Positions 8,452 to 18,677 of a stretch of DNA of 64,000 nt are shown here, in pieces; the stretch's first letter is position 1; the number at the start of each line of letters is the position of its first letter. The notes beneath the pieces are model-generated. The model made no database searches and was not told the origin of the DNA. It saw only the letters and a program-made list of their open reading frames with translations. Source of the DNA: Pantoea phytobeneficialis (lineage in GTDB: Bacteria > Pseudomonadota > Gammaproteobacteria > Enterobacterales > Enterobacteriaceae); the NCBI RefSeq assembly GCF_009728735.1, contig NZ_CP024636.1:334322-398321 (forward strand). The letters are read 5' to 3'. Position numbers and translations under genes: made by a program.

Positions 8452-8862
8452 ATGACTGAAAAATCAGCGGCGGGGCAACTGATTGCCACGGCTCTGCAAT
8501 GGGTGTTGAACCTGGGATTGGTGATCCTGGCGATCATTCTGGTGGTATTCCTGGGTAAGGAAACCATTCATCTGGCCAACGTGCTGTTTAGCACTGGCGA
8601 ACAGGCGTCGTCCTTTCTGCTGATCGAAGGGATTGTGATCTACTTTCTCTATTTCGAATTTATCGCGTTGATTGTGAAGTATTTCCAGTCTGGTTATCAC
8701 TTCCCATTGCGCTATTTCGTCTATATCGGCATCACTGCGATCATTCGGTTGATTATCGTCGACCATAAAAACCCGTTCGATACGCTGTGCTACTCCGCCG
8801 CCATTCTGATTCTGGTGGTGACGCTGTGGCTCGCGAACAGCAACAGATTGAAACGCGAGTAA
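8452..8862 (+). CDS. psiE: Phosphate-starvation-inducible membrane protein PsiE
   Basis: Small inner-membrane protein of 136 residues, the usual PsiE length, with about four hydrophobic segments ([72 protein letters not shown]). Molecular function is not well defined; the family is induced on phosphate starvation in E. coli. An AAGGCG ribosome site precedes the ATG, and a perfect CRP site lies upstream. It follows the UTRA regulator by 70 bp on the same strand, which places it next to the phosphorus-related transport locus. Confidence 0.95.
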   Translation: MTEKSAAGQLIATALQWVLNLGLVILAIILVVFLGKETIHLANVLFSTGEQASSFLLIEGIVIYFLYFEFIALIVKYFQSGYHFPLRYFVYIGITAIIRLIIVDHKNPFDTLCYSAAILILVVTLWLANSNRLKRE

Positions 8863-8872
8863 TTTCACGTTC

Positions 8873-8941
8873 GTAGCGGCGCGTATCGCGCGTGCTTTTC
8901 CTTCAGCGCGCACGAAATTGCGCGATAAATCGCGCCGCTAC
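8873..8941. repeat. REP-type palindrome pair
   Basis: Inverted arms gtagcggcgcgtatcgcgcg at the left and gcgcgataaatcgcgccgct at the right, with a central segment that itself pairs (gcgcac). It lies between convergent psiE and the S9 peptidase gene, and belongs to the same family as 1125-1190. Confidence 0.85.
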
Positions 8942-8948
8942 GCATCCC

Positions 8949-10985
8949 TTAGTTACCCATTAACATTTGCCACAAAAACTCCTCCACTAACGCCATCTTG
9001 AATGCAATCTGTCCTTTCTCTGGCGCGTTACCGTGTCCGGCCTCGGTTTCTTCATATAACCAAACCTGCTGATGTCCTTGTTGCTGCATCCGCGCCACCA
9101 TTTTACGGGCGTGCGCCGGACTCACGCGATCATCCCGGGTTCCGGTGGTAAACAGGGTGGGAGGATAGGTTTTATCGGCCTGAACCTTGTCGAAGGGGGA
9201 ATAGTTTTTCAGCCATTGCCACTCTTCCGGTTTGTCCGGATCGCCATATTCCGCAATCCAGGATGCGCCTGCCAGCCAGCGATGATAGTTCGCCATATCC
9301 AGCAGCGGAACTTCGCAGACCAACGCGCCGAAGTATGCGGGGTAGTCCGTCAACATATTGCCAATCAGCAATCCGCCATTGCTGCCGCCGCGTGCGGCAA
9401 GACGTGCCGGGCAGGTGACATTGCGCGCGACCAGGTCAGCAGCGACAGCAGCAAAATCCTCATAAGCCCGGTGACGATGCTCTTTCAACGCCGCCTGGTG
9501 CCACTGCGGGCCATACTCACCCCCACCGCGAATATTTGCCACCACGTAAACGCCGCCTTTTTGCAGCCATGTCGCGCCTTTCGCACCCAGATAAGAGGGC
9601 GTCAGTGAAACTTCAAAGCCGCCGTAGCCATTGAGTAACGTCGGGTGATCGCCGCTCAACGTCAGATTTTTGGCGCTAACCTGGAAATAGGGAACAGGGG
9701 TGCCATCCAGCGATAGCGCAAAATGTTGCGTCACTGCAAAGTTTGTGGCGTCAAAGCTGGCCGGATCCTGCTTCACCTCTACGCGCGTTTGTCGATCAAA
9801 GTCACCCCAGCTCAGACGTCTCGGCTGCAAAAAACCGTGGCTGATCAGTGCGTAGCGGTTGCTCTCATTATCCAGCGCATGCGCAAACACATTGGTGGCA
9901 TCATTGAGGCTGATCTCCTCAACCGTCTGCCACTCTCCTTCTGCCCACGTTAGTACGCTGACGGTTTCCACCACGTCACGGATCTTATCGATCAACAGAT
10001 AATCACGCGTGGCAGAGTAGCTATTCAATGTGGTGTGCGCATCTGGCGTAAACAGGGGAGTGAAGTGGCGTTTTCCCTGTTGAAAATCGTCCAGGTTAAT
10101 CGCCAGTAACGCGCCAGCCGGGTAGACCTCATCCGCTATCTGCCAGCGGCTGGTCAGGGTAACCAGCAGCCACTCTTTGAAAAAACCGGCAGTGGCATCA
10201 TCCGGGATGGCAATGTGTTCCAGCTGGCCCTGATCTTTCAGTAACCAGGTTTGATGACGGTAAAAATCGATCCCGCGATACACCAACTCTTTCTCATAAC
10301 CCGGAGTATGAATACGCCAGGCAGAAACCGAGAGATCGTTGACCTCACCTGCGTAAATCAACGGGGCGGATTCAGGGGACGTGCCGCGCTGCCAGCGACG
10401 GACACAGCGTGGATAGCCGGAAGAGGTCAGGGTTTCGCCCCCCGCATCCAGGCTGAGTAAAAGGGTGTTTTCATCTACCCAACTCACCCGGCTTTTGCTG
10501 ACAGGGAGAAAAAAGCCGTCGTTGATAAAGGTCTTACTGACCAGATCAAACTCGCGTATCTCACAGGCATCGCCGCCGCTGGAGAGGTAAATCAGCGCAC
10601 GCGCGTAGTCGGGGTAGAGTGGCTGGGCGCCATGAAAACTCCAGTGGCTGTTTTCCTGCTGGTTGAGTTGATCCAAATCCAGCACGGTTTCCCACTCGGG
10701 TTCGGCGCTCTGATAGGAGACCGCGTTAGTACGCCGCCAGATACCGCGCGGATGTTCCTCATCCTGCCAGAAGTTATACAGGCTCTCGCGATAGTGGGTA
10801 ACCCAGGGAATGTTGGACTTGTCATTCAGCCAATGCAGCGTCGCTTGCTGGGCCTGTTGGAAACGGCTGCCCTGAGCGAATTGAGCAGTGGTAAGGCTGT
10901 TTTGTGTGGCGACCCAGCTGAGTGCCTGGTCGTTTAGGGGTTGCTCCAGTGCGTTTAACAGATCCTGATGTTGTTCTGGCGTCAT
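8949..10985 (-). CDS. Prolyl-oligopeptidase-family serine peptidase (S9)
   Basis: Cytoplasmic-type peptidase of 678 residues with no signal peptide. The N-terminal two thirds match the beta-propeller of the S9 family and the C-terminal third is the alpha/beta-hydrolase catalytic domain. Catalytic serine S535 lies in RGGSNGG, the acidic residue is D618 or D619 in GTRDDRVSP, and the histidine is H651 in EAGHGN. Such enzymes cleave short peptides after proline or basic residues; the actual specificity is not shown here. It is a single gene, divergent from ubiC, with a REP element downstream. E. coli lacks it at this position. Confidence 0.9.
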   Translation of the reverse strand: MTPEQHQDLLNALEQPLNDQALSWVATQNSLTTAQFAQGSRFQQAQQATLHWLNDKSNIPWVTHYRESLYNFWQDEEHPRGIWRRTNAVSYQSAEPEWETVLDLDQLNQQENSHWSFHGAQPLYPDYARALIYLSSGGDACEIREFDLVSKTFINDGFFLPVSKSRVSWVDENTLLLSLDAGGETLTSSGYPRCVRRWQRGTSPESAPLIYAGEVNDLSVSAWRIHTPGYEKELVYRGIDFYRHQTWLLKDQGQLEHIAIPDDATAGFFKEWLLVTLTSRWQIADEVYPAGALLAINLDDFQQGKRHFTPLFTPDAHTTLNSYSATRDYLLIDKIRDVVETVSVLTWAEGEWQTVEEISLNDATNVFAHALDNESNRYALISHGFLQPRRLSWGDFDRQTRVEVKQDPASFDATNFAVTQHFALSLDGTPVPYFQVSAKNLTLSGDHPTLLNGYGGFEVSLTPSYLGAKGATWLQKGGVYVVANIRGGGEYGPQWHQAALKEHRHRAYEDFAAVAADLVARNVTCPARLAARGGSNGGLLIGNMLTDYPAYFGALVCEVPLLDMANYHRWLAGASWIAEYGDPDKPEEWQWLKNYSPFDKVQADKTYPPTLFTTGTRDDRVSPAHARKMVARMQQQGHQQVWLYEETEAGHGNAPEKGQIAFKMALVEEFLWQMLMGN

Positions 10986-11133
10986 GACATCTCCTTAGTA
11001 GCCTGGTGAACTGAAGCAAGCATAGCGGTTTTGCATTGAATTAACTTACAACGCATTTCCGGCAACGCTTCGTTATTCGCGCTGCGGCGGTGGTGCGTTA
11101 CACTGGGCGCACTTTTTTCTGTGGAGAGTTTTT

Positions 11134-11646
11134 ATGTCTCAGGATGCGCTGGCGCAATTGCGCGCGCTACACTGGCTGCCTGCTTCTTCCCCGCTGCTAA
11201 CCGCACCCTTGCTCGACTGGCTAATGGAAGAAGACTCGATGACACGACGCTTTGAGCAGCATTGCCAGCAAGTCACGGTGCAACTGGTACGTGAAGCCTT
11301 TATTGATGCCGGTGAACTGCAAGAGGAAGGGGATTTGCTACCCGCCGATCAGCGCTTCTGGCTGCGAGAAATTTTGTTATGCGGCGATGGTGTGCCCTGG
11401 CTGGCTGGCCGCACCCTGGTGCCGGAAAGCACGCTTAATGGCCCTGAGCAGATGCTACAGCAGCTTGGTACACGCCCACTCGGGCGCTATCTGTTTGCTG
11501 ACTCTACCCTGACGCGAGATTTTATCGATCCGGGTCAAGTCGGTGCGCTGTGGGGTCGGCGTTCCCGTTTACGCCTCTCCGGCAAACCGCTGTTGTTAAC
11601 TGAACTGTTTTTACCGGCGTCGCCGCTTTACCGCGCGCTGGATTAA
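11134..11646 (+). CDS. ubiC: Chorismate lyase
   Basis: Converts chorismate to 4-hydroxybenzoate and pyruvate, the first committed step of ubiquinone synthesis. The 170-residue protein matches UbiC in length and in conserved stretches: [45 protein letters not shown] and [20 protein letters not shown]. The glutamate in LLTELFLP near the C-terminus corresponds to the active-site Glu of E. coli UbiC. Eleven bases separate it from ubiA, with which it forms the usual operon. Confidence 0.97.
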   Translation: MSQDALAQLRALHWLPASSPLLTAPLLDWLMEEDSMTRRFEQHCQQVTVQLVREAFIDAGELQEEGDLLPADQRFWLREILLCGDGVPWLAGRTLVPESTLNGPEQMLQQLGTRPLGRYLFADSTLTRDFIDPGQVGALWGRRSRLRLSGKPLLLTELFLPASPLYRALD

Positions 11647-11657
11647 GGATAAGGATT

Positions 11658-12542
11658 GTGCAAAAGACCCTGGGAATAAATAAATTACAGGCCTACAGCC
11701 GCCTGATGCGCATTGATAAACCGATTGGCACGCTGCTGCTGCTGTGGCCAACGCTATGGGCGCTGTGGTTATCCGGCATGGCGATTCCCCCACTCCCGGT
11801 GCTGCTGGTGTTTGTGTTGGGTGTCGTTGTGATGCGTGCTGCGGGTTGCGTCATTAATGACTACGCTGACCGTAAAGTCGATGGACATGTGAAACGTACC
11901 GCGGCACGCCCGTTGGCGAGTGGGCTGGTGACGGAAAAAGAAGCGAAGCTGCTGTTTGTGGGCTTAGCTCTGCTGGCGTTTTTGCTGGTGCTGACCATGA
12001 ATCGCATGACGATTATGTTGTCAGTGGTGGGGCTGGCGCTGGCCTGGGTTTATCCCTTCATGAAGCGTTATACCCATCTGCCACAGGTGGTGCTGGGCGC
12101 TGCTTTTGGCTGGGCCATTCCCATGGGCTGGGCGGCAGTTAGTGAGTCCTTACCTTTAGTCTGCTGGCTGGTATTTATCGCCAACCTGTGCTGGACGGTC
12201 GCGTACGATACACAATACGCTATGGTGGATCGGGACGATGATTTAAAGATAGGCGTGAAATCGACGGCCATTCTGTTTGGTCGCTATGACAAGTTGATCA
12301 TCGGCTTGTTGCAGCTGGCAACGCTGGGTCTGATGGTGCTGGTGGGGATGCTGCTGAATCTGAATGGCGCGTTTTACTGGTCGCTGCTGTTAGCGGCAGG
12401 CTTGTTTGTCCATCAGCAGAAGTTGATAGCTCAACGCGAGCGCGAACCCTGCTTCCAGGCATTCCTGAATAACAACTACGTTGGTCTGGTGCTGTTTATC
12501 GGTATTCTGTTGAATACTCAGCCGTTTATCGATTTGCTGTAG
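11658..12542 (+). CDS. ubiA: 4-hydroxybenzoate octaprenyltransferase
   Basis: Membrane prenyltransferase that attaches the polyprenyl tail to 4-hydroxybenzoate, second step of ubiquinone synthesis. Both aspartate-rich motifs are present: [15 protein letters not shown] near residue 75 and [17 protein letters not shown] near residue 190, between multiple membrane segments. The start is GTG at 11658, preceded by AAGGATAAGGAT; the resulting 294 residues agree with the E. coli length of about 290. An intrinsic terminator shared with plsB follows. Confidence 0.97.
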   Translation: MQKTLGINKLQAYSRLMRIDKPIGTLLLLWPTLWALWLSGMAIPPLPVLLVFVLGVVVMRAAGCVINDYADRKVDGHVKRTAARPLASGLVTEKEAKLLFVGLALLAFLLVLTMNRMTIMLSVVGLALAWVYPFMKRYTHLPQVVLGAAFGWAIPMGWAAVSESLPLVCWLVFIANLCWTVAYDTQYAMVDRDDDLKIGVKSTAILFGRYDKLIIGLLQLATLGLMVLVGMLLNLNGAFYWSLLLAAGLFVHQQKLIAQREREPCFQAFLNNNYVGLVLFIGILLNTQPFIDLL

Positions 12543-12572
12543 CAGCGCGATTTTTCGTGCGATTGTTGAAGT

Positions 12573-12606
12573 AAAAAAGCCGTCATCCAGTGGATGACGG
12601 CTTTTT
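12573..12606. terminator. Bidirectional terminator between ubiA and plsB
   Basis: GCCGTCATCC and GGATGACGGC form a perfect 10-bp stem with a 3-base loop, flanked by an A-run on the left and a T-run on the right. It can therefore stop transcription from both convergent genes. Confidence 0.92.
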
Positions 12607-12616
12607 AATTAGCACC

Positions 12617-15040
12617 TTAATCGTGAGCGACTGCACTCTCGATGGTCAGACGCACATCGCTGGTCACCAATTCGGCCAGCATTTGCCACATGGCTTGTGT
12701 CTGTCCTGGCTCGGCATCGCCACTGTCGCTGATATAGCCTTCATCGCGCAGGGTCAGTACCAGCGCGGTGAACACCGCTTTATCAAAGAACTCAGGGGCA
12801 TTGATGCCGTGCAGCACCGACAAACGCTGTGCCAGCGTACGACTCTCTTTTTCCAGCGTGCCACGGTTGATGGTGGGTTTCGCACTGAGAATCGAGAAGG
12901 TGATGGCAAAACGCTGGAGCGTTTCACGGATACCCGCCGCCAGTAGTTGTAGCGTGCGATAGCGCGCGGTGGTCATTTGTACCTGACCGTTTTGTTGCGT
13001 GATCAGACCCTGACGCGCCATCTCGTTGCACAGCGACTGAATCAGCTCAGGCAACTCATTGTTGCTCCAGCGCAGGAACAGTTCACTCTTCAGCATCGGA
13101 TAGACCAGCGCGACCTGACGCAACAATTCAGCTTCACTGATTTCACGATGCTGCTGCACAATCGCGGCAATCAGCGACGGCATCACCAGCATGTGTTGAA
13201 TGTTGTTGCGATAGTAGGTCATCAACACTGCCTGCTCACGCGGCAGGATGATGATGTCACCGATATTATCTTGCTCAGTCTCGAACTTATTCATGCCCAT
13301 CGCGTGATCCAGCAGGGCTTCAGCGCTGAGATTCGGCACCGTGGCTTCCGGTGAGTAGGGCACATTGCGCAGCAATTGGGTGTAACACTCCAGTTGCTCA
13401 ATGAGCTGCTCGCGGGTCAGCGAACGCTGACGAGAAGCCAGTAACGCGGTGACGCACAGGTTCATGGCATTGGCGGCACCCGCATCGTTAATCCGCACCA
13501 TCAGGCGGTTAGCGATGTCATTCACTGCGGGGTTCATCCACGCCTGACGCTGCGGCTCGATCGGATCAATCGCCTCGCGCCATTCCGGCACATGTTTGTT
13601 CAGATAGTTCACCAACGGCAGGGGTTCACCGAAGTTCACATAACCCTGGCCAAGATTGCGCAGCTTACGCAGGCCGCGCACCATCTGCATAAAGCCTTCT
13701 TTTTCTTTCGCTGCACCACGCAGTTCTTTGGCATAGGTGCCGACTTCCATCACATGTTCGTAGCCAATATAAATCGGCACGAAGGTGATGGGACGGCTAC
13801 CGCCGCGTAGCAATGCCTGCAATGTCATCGACAGCGTGCCGGTTTTTGGTTCCAGCAAGCGGCCAGTACGTGAGCGCCCGCCTTCCACAAAGTATTCAAC
13901 CGAATAACCGCGATTAAACAACTCGCCCAGATATTCACGGAAGACCGTAGAGTAAAGCTTGTTGCCCTTGAAGGTGCGGCGAATAAAGAACGCGCCAAGG
14001 CGACGGAAAATCGGCCCGGCGGGCCAGAAATTCAGGTTGATACCTGCGGCGATGTGCGGCGGCACCAGTCCCTGATGATAGAGAACGTAGGAAAGCAGCA
14101 AGTAATCCATGTGGCTACGATGGCAGGGGACATAAACGATCTCATGTCCATCCTGTGCCAACTGGCGCACTCGCTCGCCACCATTCACGTTGATCCCCTG
14201 ATAGAGACGACTCCACATCCAGCCCATCACGCGATCGGTGACGCGGATAGCTTCATACGAGAAGTCGGCAGCAATCTCTTCCATCAATTCGACGGCGTTT
14301 TGCTGTGCTTTCTCGTGGGAAATCTTTTTGCTGCGCGCCTCGTCTTCCACCGCTTTTTCAATCGCTTTCGATTGCAGCAGCTTATTAAACAGATCCTGGC
14401 GGGCGGGCAAGCGCGGGCCAATCGCAGCCAGACGCTGGCGGGCGAAGTGGATCCGCGCCACGCGTGCCAGTTTCTGGGCTATCGACTTATCCGTACCGTG
14501 TTCGGTCGCCATCTGGCGCAGTGAAACGGTCGGCGAAAAGCGCACAAAGCTATCGCGACCATGCCAGAGAATGGCGAAGAATTTCTGCACACCGTTCAGA
14601 ATACGCAGGTGAGGGGTGGATTCCCCCTGAACTTCACGTCCTGGTGCACGTCCAAACATCACCGATACTGGCAGCATCTGTACATCCAGTTCCGGGTTGC
14701 TGCGGTGCAGATCAAGGTAGTCATGGAACAGCTTTACGGACTCCAGATTCGGCACGAAATACGGGAAAACACGCGGTCCATCGTGGATAAACACATGTCG
14801 CGGCAGCAATGAGCCGTCAATTTCCAGCGGTGCGAGCGGATCGGGCAGATCGTGTTTCAGACACTGCGAACGCAGTGTGAGGAGATCGGCCTTGGAATCA
14901 TAAGGCAGTACATACAGGATAGGCCGCGTCGGATCCAGTCCATGCTCGGACACGGGATCGGCGGGAATGGCCTTACTCTTTACCAAAATGGAGAGTGGTA
15001 AATTCAATAATTTATAATAAAGTTTACGCCAACCTGACAT
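12617..15040 (-). CDS. plsB: Glycerol-3-phosphate 1-O-acyltransferase
   Basis: Inner-membrane-associated enzyme that acylates glycerol 3-phosphate at position 1, the first step of phospholipid synthesis. The start at 15040 gives [20 protein letters not shown], matching the E. coli N-terminus, and an 807-residue protein, identical to the usual length. An in-frame reading to 15247 would overlap dgkA and has no family match. The acyltransferase motif HX4D is in [14 protein letters not shown], followed by [11 protein letters not shown] and [12 protein letters not shown], all typical of PlsB. It is divergent from dgkA, as in E. coli. Confidence 0.97.
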   Translation of the reverse strand: MSGWRKLYYKLLNLPLSILVKSKAIPADPVSEHGLDPTRPILYVLPYDSKADLLTLRSQCLKHDLPDPLAPLEIDGSLLPRHVFIHDGPRVFPYFVPNLESVKLFHDYLDLHRSNPELDVQMLPVSVMFGRAPGREVQGESTPHLRILNGVQKFFAILWHGRDSFVRFSPTVSLRQMATEHGTDKSIAQKLARVARIHFARQRLAAIGPRLPARQDLFNKLLQSKAIEKAVEDEARSKKISHEKAQQNAVELMEEIAADFSYEAIRVTDRVMGWMWSRLYQGINVNGGERVRQLAQDGHEIVYVPCHRSHMDYLLLSYVLYHQGLVPPHIAAGINLNFWPAGPIFRRLGAFFIRRTFKGNKLYSTVFREYLGELFNRGYSVEYFVEGGRSRTGRLLEPKTGTLSMTLQALLRGGSRPITFVPIYIGYEHVMEVGTYAKELRGAAKEKEGFMQMVRGLRKLRNLGQGYVNFGEPLPLVNYLNKHVPEWREAIDPIEPQRQAWMNPAVNDIANRLMVRINDAGAANAMNLCVTALLASRQRSLTREQLIEQLECYTQLLRNVPYSPEATVPNLSAEALLDHAMGMNKFETEQDNIGDIIILPREQAVLMTYYRNNIQHMLVMPSLIAAIVQQHREISEAELLRQVALVYPMLKSELFLRWSNNELPELIQSLCNEMARQGLITQQNGQVQMTTARYRTLQLLAAGIRETLQRFAITFSILSAKPTINRGTLEKESRTLAQRLSVLHGINAPEFFDKAVFTALVLTLRDEGYISDSGDAEPGQTQAMWQMLAELVTSDVRLTIESAVAHD

Positions 15041-15163
15041 AGACAACTTCAAGCCTCTTGTTAGCAAAGCGCGGCAAGCATACCAGAATGCGCCGCGAAA
15101 ATCTGTGGCTGCACCACTCCGGCTGCCCAGACTGACGTCAAAACGAGTAAAGGGTTCAACGAC

Positions 15164-15532
15164 ATGGCAAATAACGTCACCGGTTTTCTCAGGATAGTGA
15201 AAGCAGCCGGTTATTCCTGGCAGGGATTGCGCGCTGCCTGGACACATGAAGCAGCGTTTCGCCAGGAAGCTATTGCCGCATTAGTGGCAATTATAGTGGC
15301 GTGCTGGCTGGATGTTGATGCGATTTCCCGCGTACTCATGATTGGTTCCGTAGTGCTGGTGGTCATTGTTGAGATCCTGAATAGCGCCATTGAAGCCGTG
15401 GTCGACCGCATTGGTCAGGAACGCCATCCGCTGGCTGGACGCGCGAAAGACATGGGATCGGCCGCCGTGTTGCTGGCTATTTTACTGGCGCTGTTTGTCT
15501 GGATCGCGCTGCTTTGGTCACATTTGCGATAA
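15164..15532 (+). CDS. dgkA: Diacylglycerol kinase
   Basis: Small trimeric inner-membrane kinase of 122 residues that recycles diacylglycerol to phosphatidic acid using ATP. Three hydrophobic segments are visible, with the conserved EAAFRQE near residue 30 and the signature [16 protein letters not shown] in the middle. It lies divergent to plsB, so two phospholipid genes share a 123-bp control region. lexA begins 105 bp downstream with its own SOS-regulated promoter. Confidence 0.97.
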   Translation: MANNVTGFLRIVKAAGYSWQGLRAAWTHEAAFRQEAIAALVAIIVACWLDVDAISRVLMIGSVVLVVIVEILNSAIEAVVDRIGQERHPLAGRAKDMGSAAVLLAILLALFVWIALLWSHLR

Positions 15533-15594
15533 GGATTCCGGATTCATCAACTCGCTGATTTTTCCCTCAGTTTTGGTTTCCATTTCACCAATAC

Positions 15595-15629
15595 CTGTAT
15601 ATACTCACAGCGACTGTATAAACAACCAG
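15595..15629 (+). promoter_or_regulatory. Two SOS boxes upstream of lexA
   Basis: Box 1 is CTGTATATACTCACAG (15595-15610), a perfect CTG-N10-CAG with CTGT/ACAG ends. Box 2 is CTGTATAAACAACCAG (15614-15629). Two adjacent LexA sites overlapping the lexA promoter is the same arrangement as in E. coli, giving autoregulation. The lexA start codon is 9 bases beyond box 2. Confidence 0.95.
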
Positions 15630-15637
15630 GGGGCGGG

Positions 15638-16252
15638 ATGAAAGCGTTAACCAGCAGGCAGCAACAGGTCTATGATCTGATTCGCGACCATATTAACCAG
15701 ACGGGCATGCCGCCAACGCGTGCGGAAATTGCTTCGCAGCTGGGCTTCCGCTCACCTAATGCGGCAGAAGAACACCTGAAAGCATTAGCGCGTAAAGGCG
15801 TTATTGAGATCGTTTCCGGCGCTTCGCGCGGCATTCGTTTATTGATGGAAGAAGAAGCCAGTGAGGGGCTGCCATTGGTTGGCCGTGTCGCTGCGGGTGA
15901 ACCTTTGCTGGCGCAGGAGCACATTGAAGCGCACTACCAGGTCGATGCTAACCTGTTCAAACCCAGCGCTGATTTCCTGCTGCGTGTCAGCGGCATGTCG
16001 ATGAAAGATATCGGCATTATGGATGGCGATCTGCTGGCGGTACACAAAACACAGGAAGTGCGTAACGGCCAGGTTGTCGTCGCACGTATCGATGACGAAG
16101 TCACGGTGAAGCGCTGGAAAAAGCAGGGCGCAATTGTGCAACTGCTGCCGGAAAACAGCGACTTCCAGCCGATTGTTGTCGATACCCGCGAACAATCCCT
16201 GACGGTCGAAGGACTGGCGGTAGGCATTGTGCGTAACGGCGAGTGGCTCTGA
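15638..16252 (+). CDS. lexA: SOS repressor LexA
   Basis: Transcriptional repressor of the SOS regulon that self-cleaves when RecA filaments form. The 204-residue protein has the N-terminal winged helix (residues 1-70, with [20 protein letters not shown] as recognition region) and the S24 peptidase-like C-terminal domain. The cleavage site is A86-G87 in VAAGEP; catalytic residues are S121 in SGMSMKD and K158 in VTVKRW. The two extra residues relative to E. coli lie in the linker. dinF follows after a hairpin. Confidence 0.98.
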   Translation: MKALTSRQQQVYDLIRDHINQTGMPPTRAEIASQLGFRSPNAAEEHLKALARKGVIEIVSGASRGIRLLMEEEASEGLPLVGRVAAGEPLLAQEHIEAHYQVDANLFKPSADFLLRVSGMSMKDIGIMDGDLLAVHKTQEVRNGQVVVARIDDEVTVKRWKKQGAIVQLLPENSDFQPIVVDTREQSLTVEGLAVGIVRNGEWL

Positions 16253-16271
16253 TACCTTGATTCCCCCTGCT

Positions 16272-16300
16272 ACGGCAGCCTTCTGTGCTGCCGTGGTTTT
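16272..16300 (+). terminator. Hairpin between lexA and dinF
   Basis: ACGGCAGC (16272-16279) pairs with GCTGCCGT (16287-16294), followed by ggtttt. It looks like a partial terminator or attenuator, since dinF is usually read through from the lexA promoter and no separate SOS box is visible before dinF. Confidence 0.7.
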
Positions 16301-16342
16301 ATTCTCTGACAAGACGGTAGTGCAGCAAACCGGGACGGGCTG

Positions 16343-17668
16343 ATGCAGCTGTTTTCCTCCTCTGACAAAGCACTCTGGCGGCTGGCGCTGCCTATGATTC
16401 TCTCCAATATCACTGTTCCGCTACTTGGCGTGGTTGATACCGCCGTCATTGGTCATCTCGATAGTCCCATTTATCTCGGCGGTGTGGCGGTTGGCACCAC
16501 GGCGACCAGTTTCATCTTTATGTTGCTGCTGTTTTTACGTATGAGCACCACCGGGCTGACTGCTCAGGCATTTGGTGCTGGCAACAAAAAGGCACTGGCT
16601 CGGGCGCTTACCCAGCCTTTACTCATTGCCCTGGTGGCCGGTGTGCTGTTTATTTTGCTGCGCACGCCAGTCAGTAATCTGGCAGCGGTGCTGATGGGTG
16701 GCAGCCAGGAGGTCCAACAGCAGGCGCAATTGTTCATTCAGATTCGCTGGCTGAGCGCTCCCGCCACGCTGGCAAACCTGGTCATCCTCGGTTGGTTGTT
16801 GGGGGTGCAATATGCGCGTGCGCCAGTGGTGCTACTGGTGGTGGGGAATTTGGTCAATATCCTGTTGGATCTGGCGTTTGTGTTGGGGCTGCATTGGGGC
16901 GTAGCAGGTGCCGCAGCAGCAACGGCACTGGCTGAATATACGACACTTGCCGTCGGATTATGGATGGTGGCGCGTGTATTGAAGCTGCGCGGAATTGATT
17001 TGGCGATGCTGCGGGAGAGTTGGCGCGGTGATGCTGCTCGTCTGTTTCGCCTCAATCGCGACATTATGCTGCGCTCCTTCCTGCTACAAATCTGCTTTGC
17101 TTCCCTGACGATACTCGGTGCACGTATTGGCCCGGATGTGGTAGCGGTCAATGCGGTGCTGTTGATGTTTCTGACTTTCACCGCGTATGCACAGGATGGC
17201 TTTGCTTATGCGGTTGAAGCGTGTTCTGGTGAAGCCGTCGGTGCCAAAGATCGCAGCCGGCTATTGCTCATCTGGCATGCTGCCTGCCGTCAGGCGGGGT
17301 TGGTCGCGCTGCTGTTTGCGGCGATTTATGCGTTATTTGGCACCCATATCGTGGCCCTGCTGACTTCACTGGAGGCATTACGCGATGCGGCCGATCGCTA
17401 TCTGTTATGGCAGGTGGTGATGCCGTTAGTGGGCGTGTGGTGCTACCTGTTGGATGGCATGTTTATCGGGGCAACGCGCGGCCGGGAAATGCGTAACAGC
17501 ATGGCGCTGGCGGCGCTCGGTTATGGCCTGTCATTACTGACGCTTCCCTGGTTAGGTAATCATGGATTGTGGCTGGCGGTGACGGTGTTTCTGGCCGTGC
17601 GTGGAATAACGCTCTGGTTCGTCTGGCGTCGTCACTGGCGTCATGACAGCTGGTTCGCAAACAGTTAA
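16343..17668 (+). CDS. dinF: MATE-family efflux transporter DinF
   Basis: Inner-membrane multidrug/toxin extrusion protein of 441 residues with about twelve hydrophobic segments. The N-terminus (DKALWRLALPMILSNITVPL) and VDTAVIGHLDSP are typical MATE features. DinF is co-transcribed with lexA in E. coli and is therefore SOS-induced; the 90-bp gap with only a hairpin is in line with this. The substrate is not settled; roles in oxidative stress and bile-salt tolerance have been proposed for the family. Confidence 0.95.
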   Translation: MQLFSSSDKALWRLALPMILSNITVPLLGVVDTAVIGHLDSPIYLGGVAVGTTATSFIFMLLLFLRMSTTGLTAQAFGAGNKKALARALTQPLLIALVAGVLFILLRTPVSNLAAVLMGGSQEVQQQAQLFIQIRWLSAPATLANLVILGWLLGVQYARAPVVLLVVGNLVNILLDLAFVLGLHWGVAGAAAATALAEYTTLAVGLWMVARVLKLRGIDLAMLRESWRGDAARLFRLNRDIMLRSFLLQICFASLTILGARIGPDVVAVNAVLLMFLTFTAYAQDGFAYAVEACSGEAVGAKDRSRLLLIWHAACRQAGLVALLFAAIYALFGTHIVALLTSLEALRDAADRYLLWQVVMPLVGVWCYLLDGMFIGATRGREMRNSMALAALGYGLSLLTLPWLGNHGLWLAVTVFLAVRGITLWFVWRRHWRHDSWFANS

Positions 17669-17831
17669 CTATGATGCTTTGAATACAGAATAATCCGTAA
17701 GTGTGCTAACCATTCCGTAATGTCTACTATAGTTATCCTTATCAGCGCGAATGAGTAGCGCTTTATGTTGGTTTTACCCGCTGGCGTTGGGTATTCCACC
17801 ACTATCACTCGACATAACATGGAGAAAGGTT

Positions 17832-18044
17832 ATGAACAAAGACGAAGTGAGCGGAAACTGGAAACAATTCAAAGGGAAAGTGAAAGAAAAATGGGGCAAG
17901 CTGACGGATGACGATATGACGGTCATTGAAGGGAAACGCGATCAGCTTGTCGGGAAAATTCAGGAACGCTACGGCTACGCAAAAGATCAGGCCGAGCGAG
18001 AAGTTAAAGACTGGGAAAGTCACAACAAGGATTATCGCTGGTAA
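17832..18044 (+). CDS. yjbJ: CsbD-family stress protein YjbJ
   Basis: Small, very hydrophilic protein of 70 residues, one longer than E. coli YjbJ. It contains the CsbD core NKDEVSGNWKQFKGKVKEKWG, with GKRDQLVGKIQERYGYAKDQ following. The ATG at 17832 has GGAGAAAGG just upstream; an upstream in-frame extension lacks any ribosome site and adds unrelated sequence. Abundant in stationary phase in E. coli; biochemical function unknown. It faces zur on the opposite strand. Confidence 0.95.
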   Translation: MNKDEVSGNWKQFKGKVKEKWGKLTDDDMTVIEGKRDQLVGKIQERYGYAKDQAEREVKDWESHNKDYRW

Positions 18045-18094
18045 CGGACCCGTTTAAGGACGATGCTCCTGCCCTCCGATCGTGATGATCGGGC

Positions 18095-18118
18095 TGGCAC
18101 AGGGATGTGCCATCTATC
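18095..18118 (+). terminator. Terminator between yjbJ and zur
   Basis: TGGCACA (18095-18101) pairs with TGTGCCA (18106-18112) around a GGGA loop, followed within a few bases by a T-run that reaches into the 3' end of zur. It most likely ends yjbJ transcription. Confidence 0.65.
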
Positions 18119-18635
18119 CTTTTTTACCCCGCTTCTTACTTTCTACCTGATGATCGTGCTCACAGCTTTCGTGATGCGTACAGGCTTCTACTTCAACACA
18201 ATTTTCACACAGACCGTGTGCTTCTATGACGCTGTGTCGCAAGGAAAAACCGGCCTGTTCGGCCAGGCCTGCAATGATCTTTTCCACGCCATGCGCGTGC
18301 TTTTCACTGACTGCGGCACAACGATCGCACACCAGCATGACTGAGGTATGTGCCGGTTCATCGAAATGATGGCAAACCACGTAGCTGTTATTGGACTCCA
18401 CACGATGGATAAAACCCTGCTCCAGCAGGAAGTCCAGTGCACGGTAAATAGTGGGGGGTTTTGCCTGGGGCTCACTGACACGCAACTGATCCAGCAAATC
18501 ATAGGCGCTGATCGATCCATTCTGTTCTGCCATCAGGCGCAGCACCTCGGCGCGTTGTGAGGTCAGACGTACACCGCGTTGCAGACAGAGTGTCTCTGCC
18601 TGAGTAAGCAGTTGGTCGGGCGACAGATTTGACAT
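18114..18635 (-). CDS. zur: Zinc uptake regulator Zur
   Basis: Fur-family repressor of zinc import genes, 173 residues. The winged helix carries the recognition region KPPTIYRALDFLLEQGFIHRV; cysteine pairs for zinc are present in VCDRCAA and in CENCVEVEAC. The tail is rich in His and Cys (THHESCEHDH), as in E. coli Zur. The start at 18635 has GGAGAAC upstream and gives MSNLSPDQLLTQAETLC, matching the family; a longer reading to 18677 would run through the Zur-box-like operator. Single gene, convergent to yjbJ. Confidence 0.96.
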   Translation of the reverse strand: MSNLSPDQLLTQAETLCLQRGVRLTSQRAEVLRLMAEQNGSISAYDLLDQLRVSEPQAKPPTIYRALDFLLEQGFIHRVESNNSYVVCHHFDEPAHTSVMLVCDRCAAVSEKHAHGVEKIIAGLAEQAGFSLRHSVIEAHGLCENCVEVEACTHHESCEHDHQVESKKRGKKG

Positions 18636-18659
18636 AAGCGTTCTCCAGGTTGCGAGTGA

Positions 18660-18674
18660 TGTTATTTTATCACA
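18660..18674. promoter_or_regulatory. Candidate Zur box upstream of zur
   Basis: TGTTATTTTATCACA matches the gammaproteobacterial Zur palindrome TGTTATANTATAACA at 12 of 14 defined positions. It lies about 25 bp upstream of the chosen zur start, overlapping where its promoter must be, which suggests autoregulation. It also sits inside a GTGAT-N8-ATCAC inverted repeat at 18656-18673. Confidence 0.6.
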
Positions 18675-18677
18675 CAA

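Noticed and set aside
15041..15247. N-terminal extension of PlsB by 69 residues
   Set aside because: It overlaps dgkA on the other strand, and the family N-terminus starts exactly at the internal ATG at 15040.
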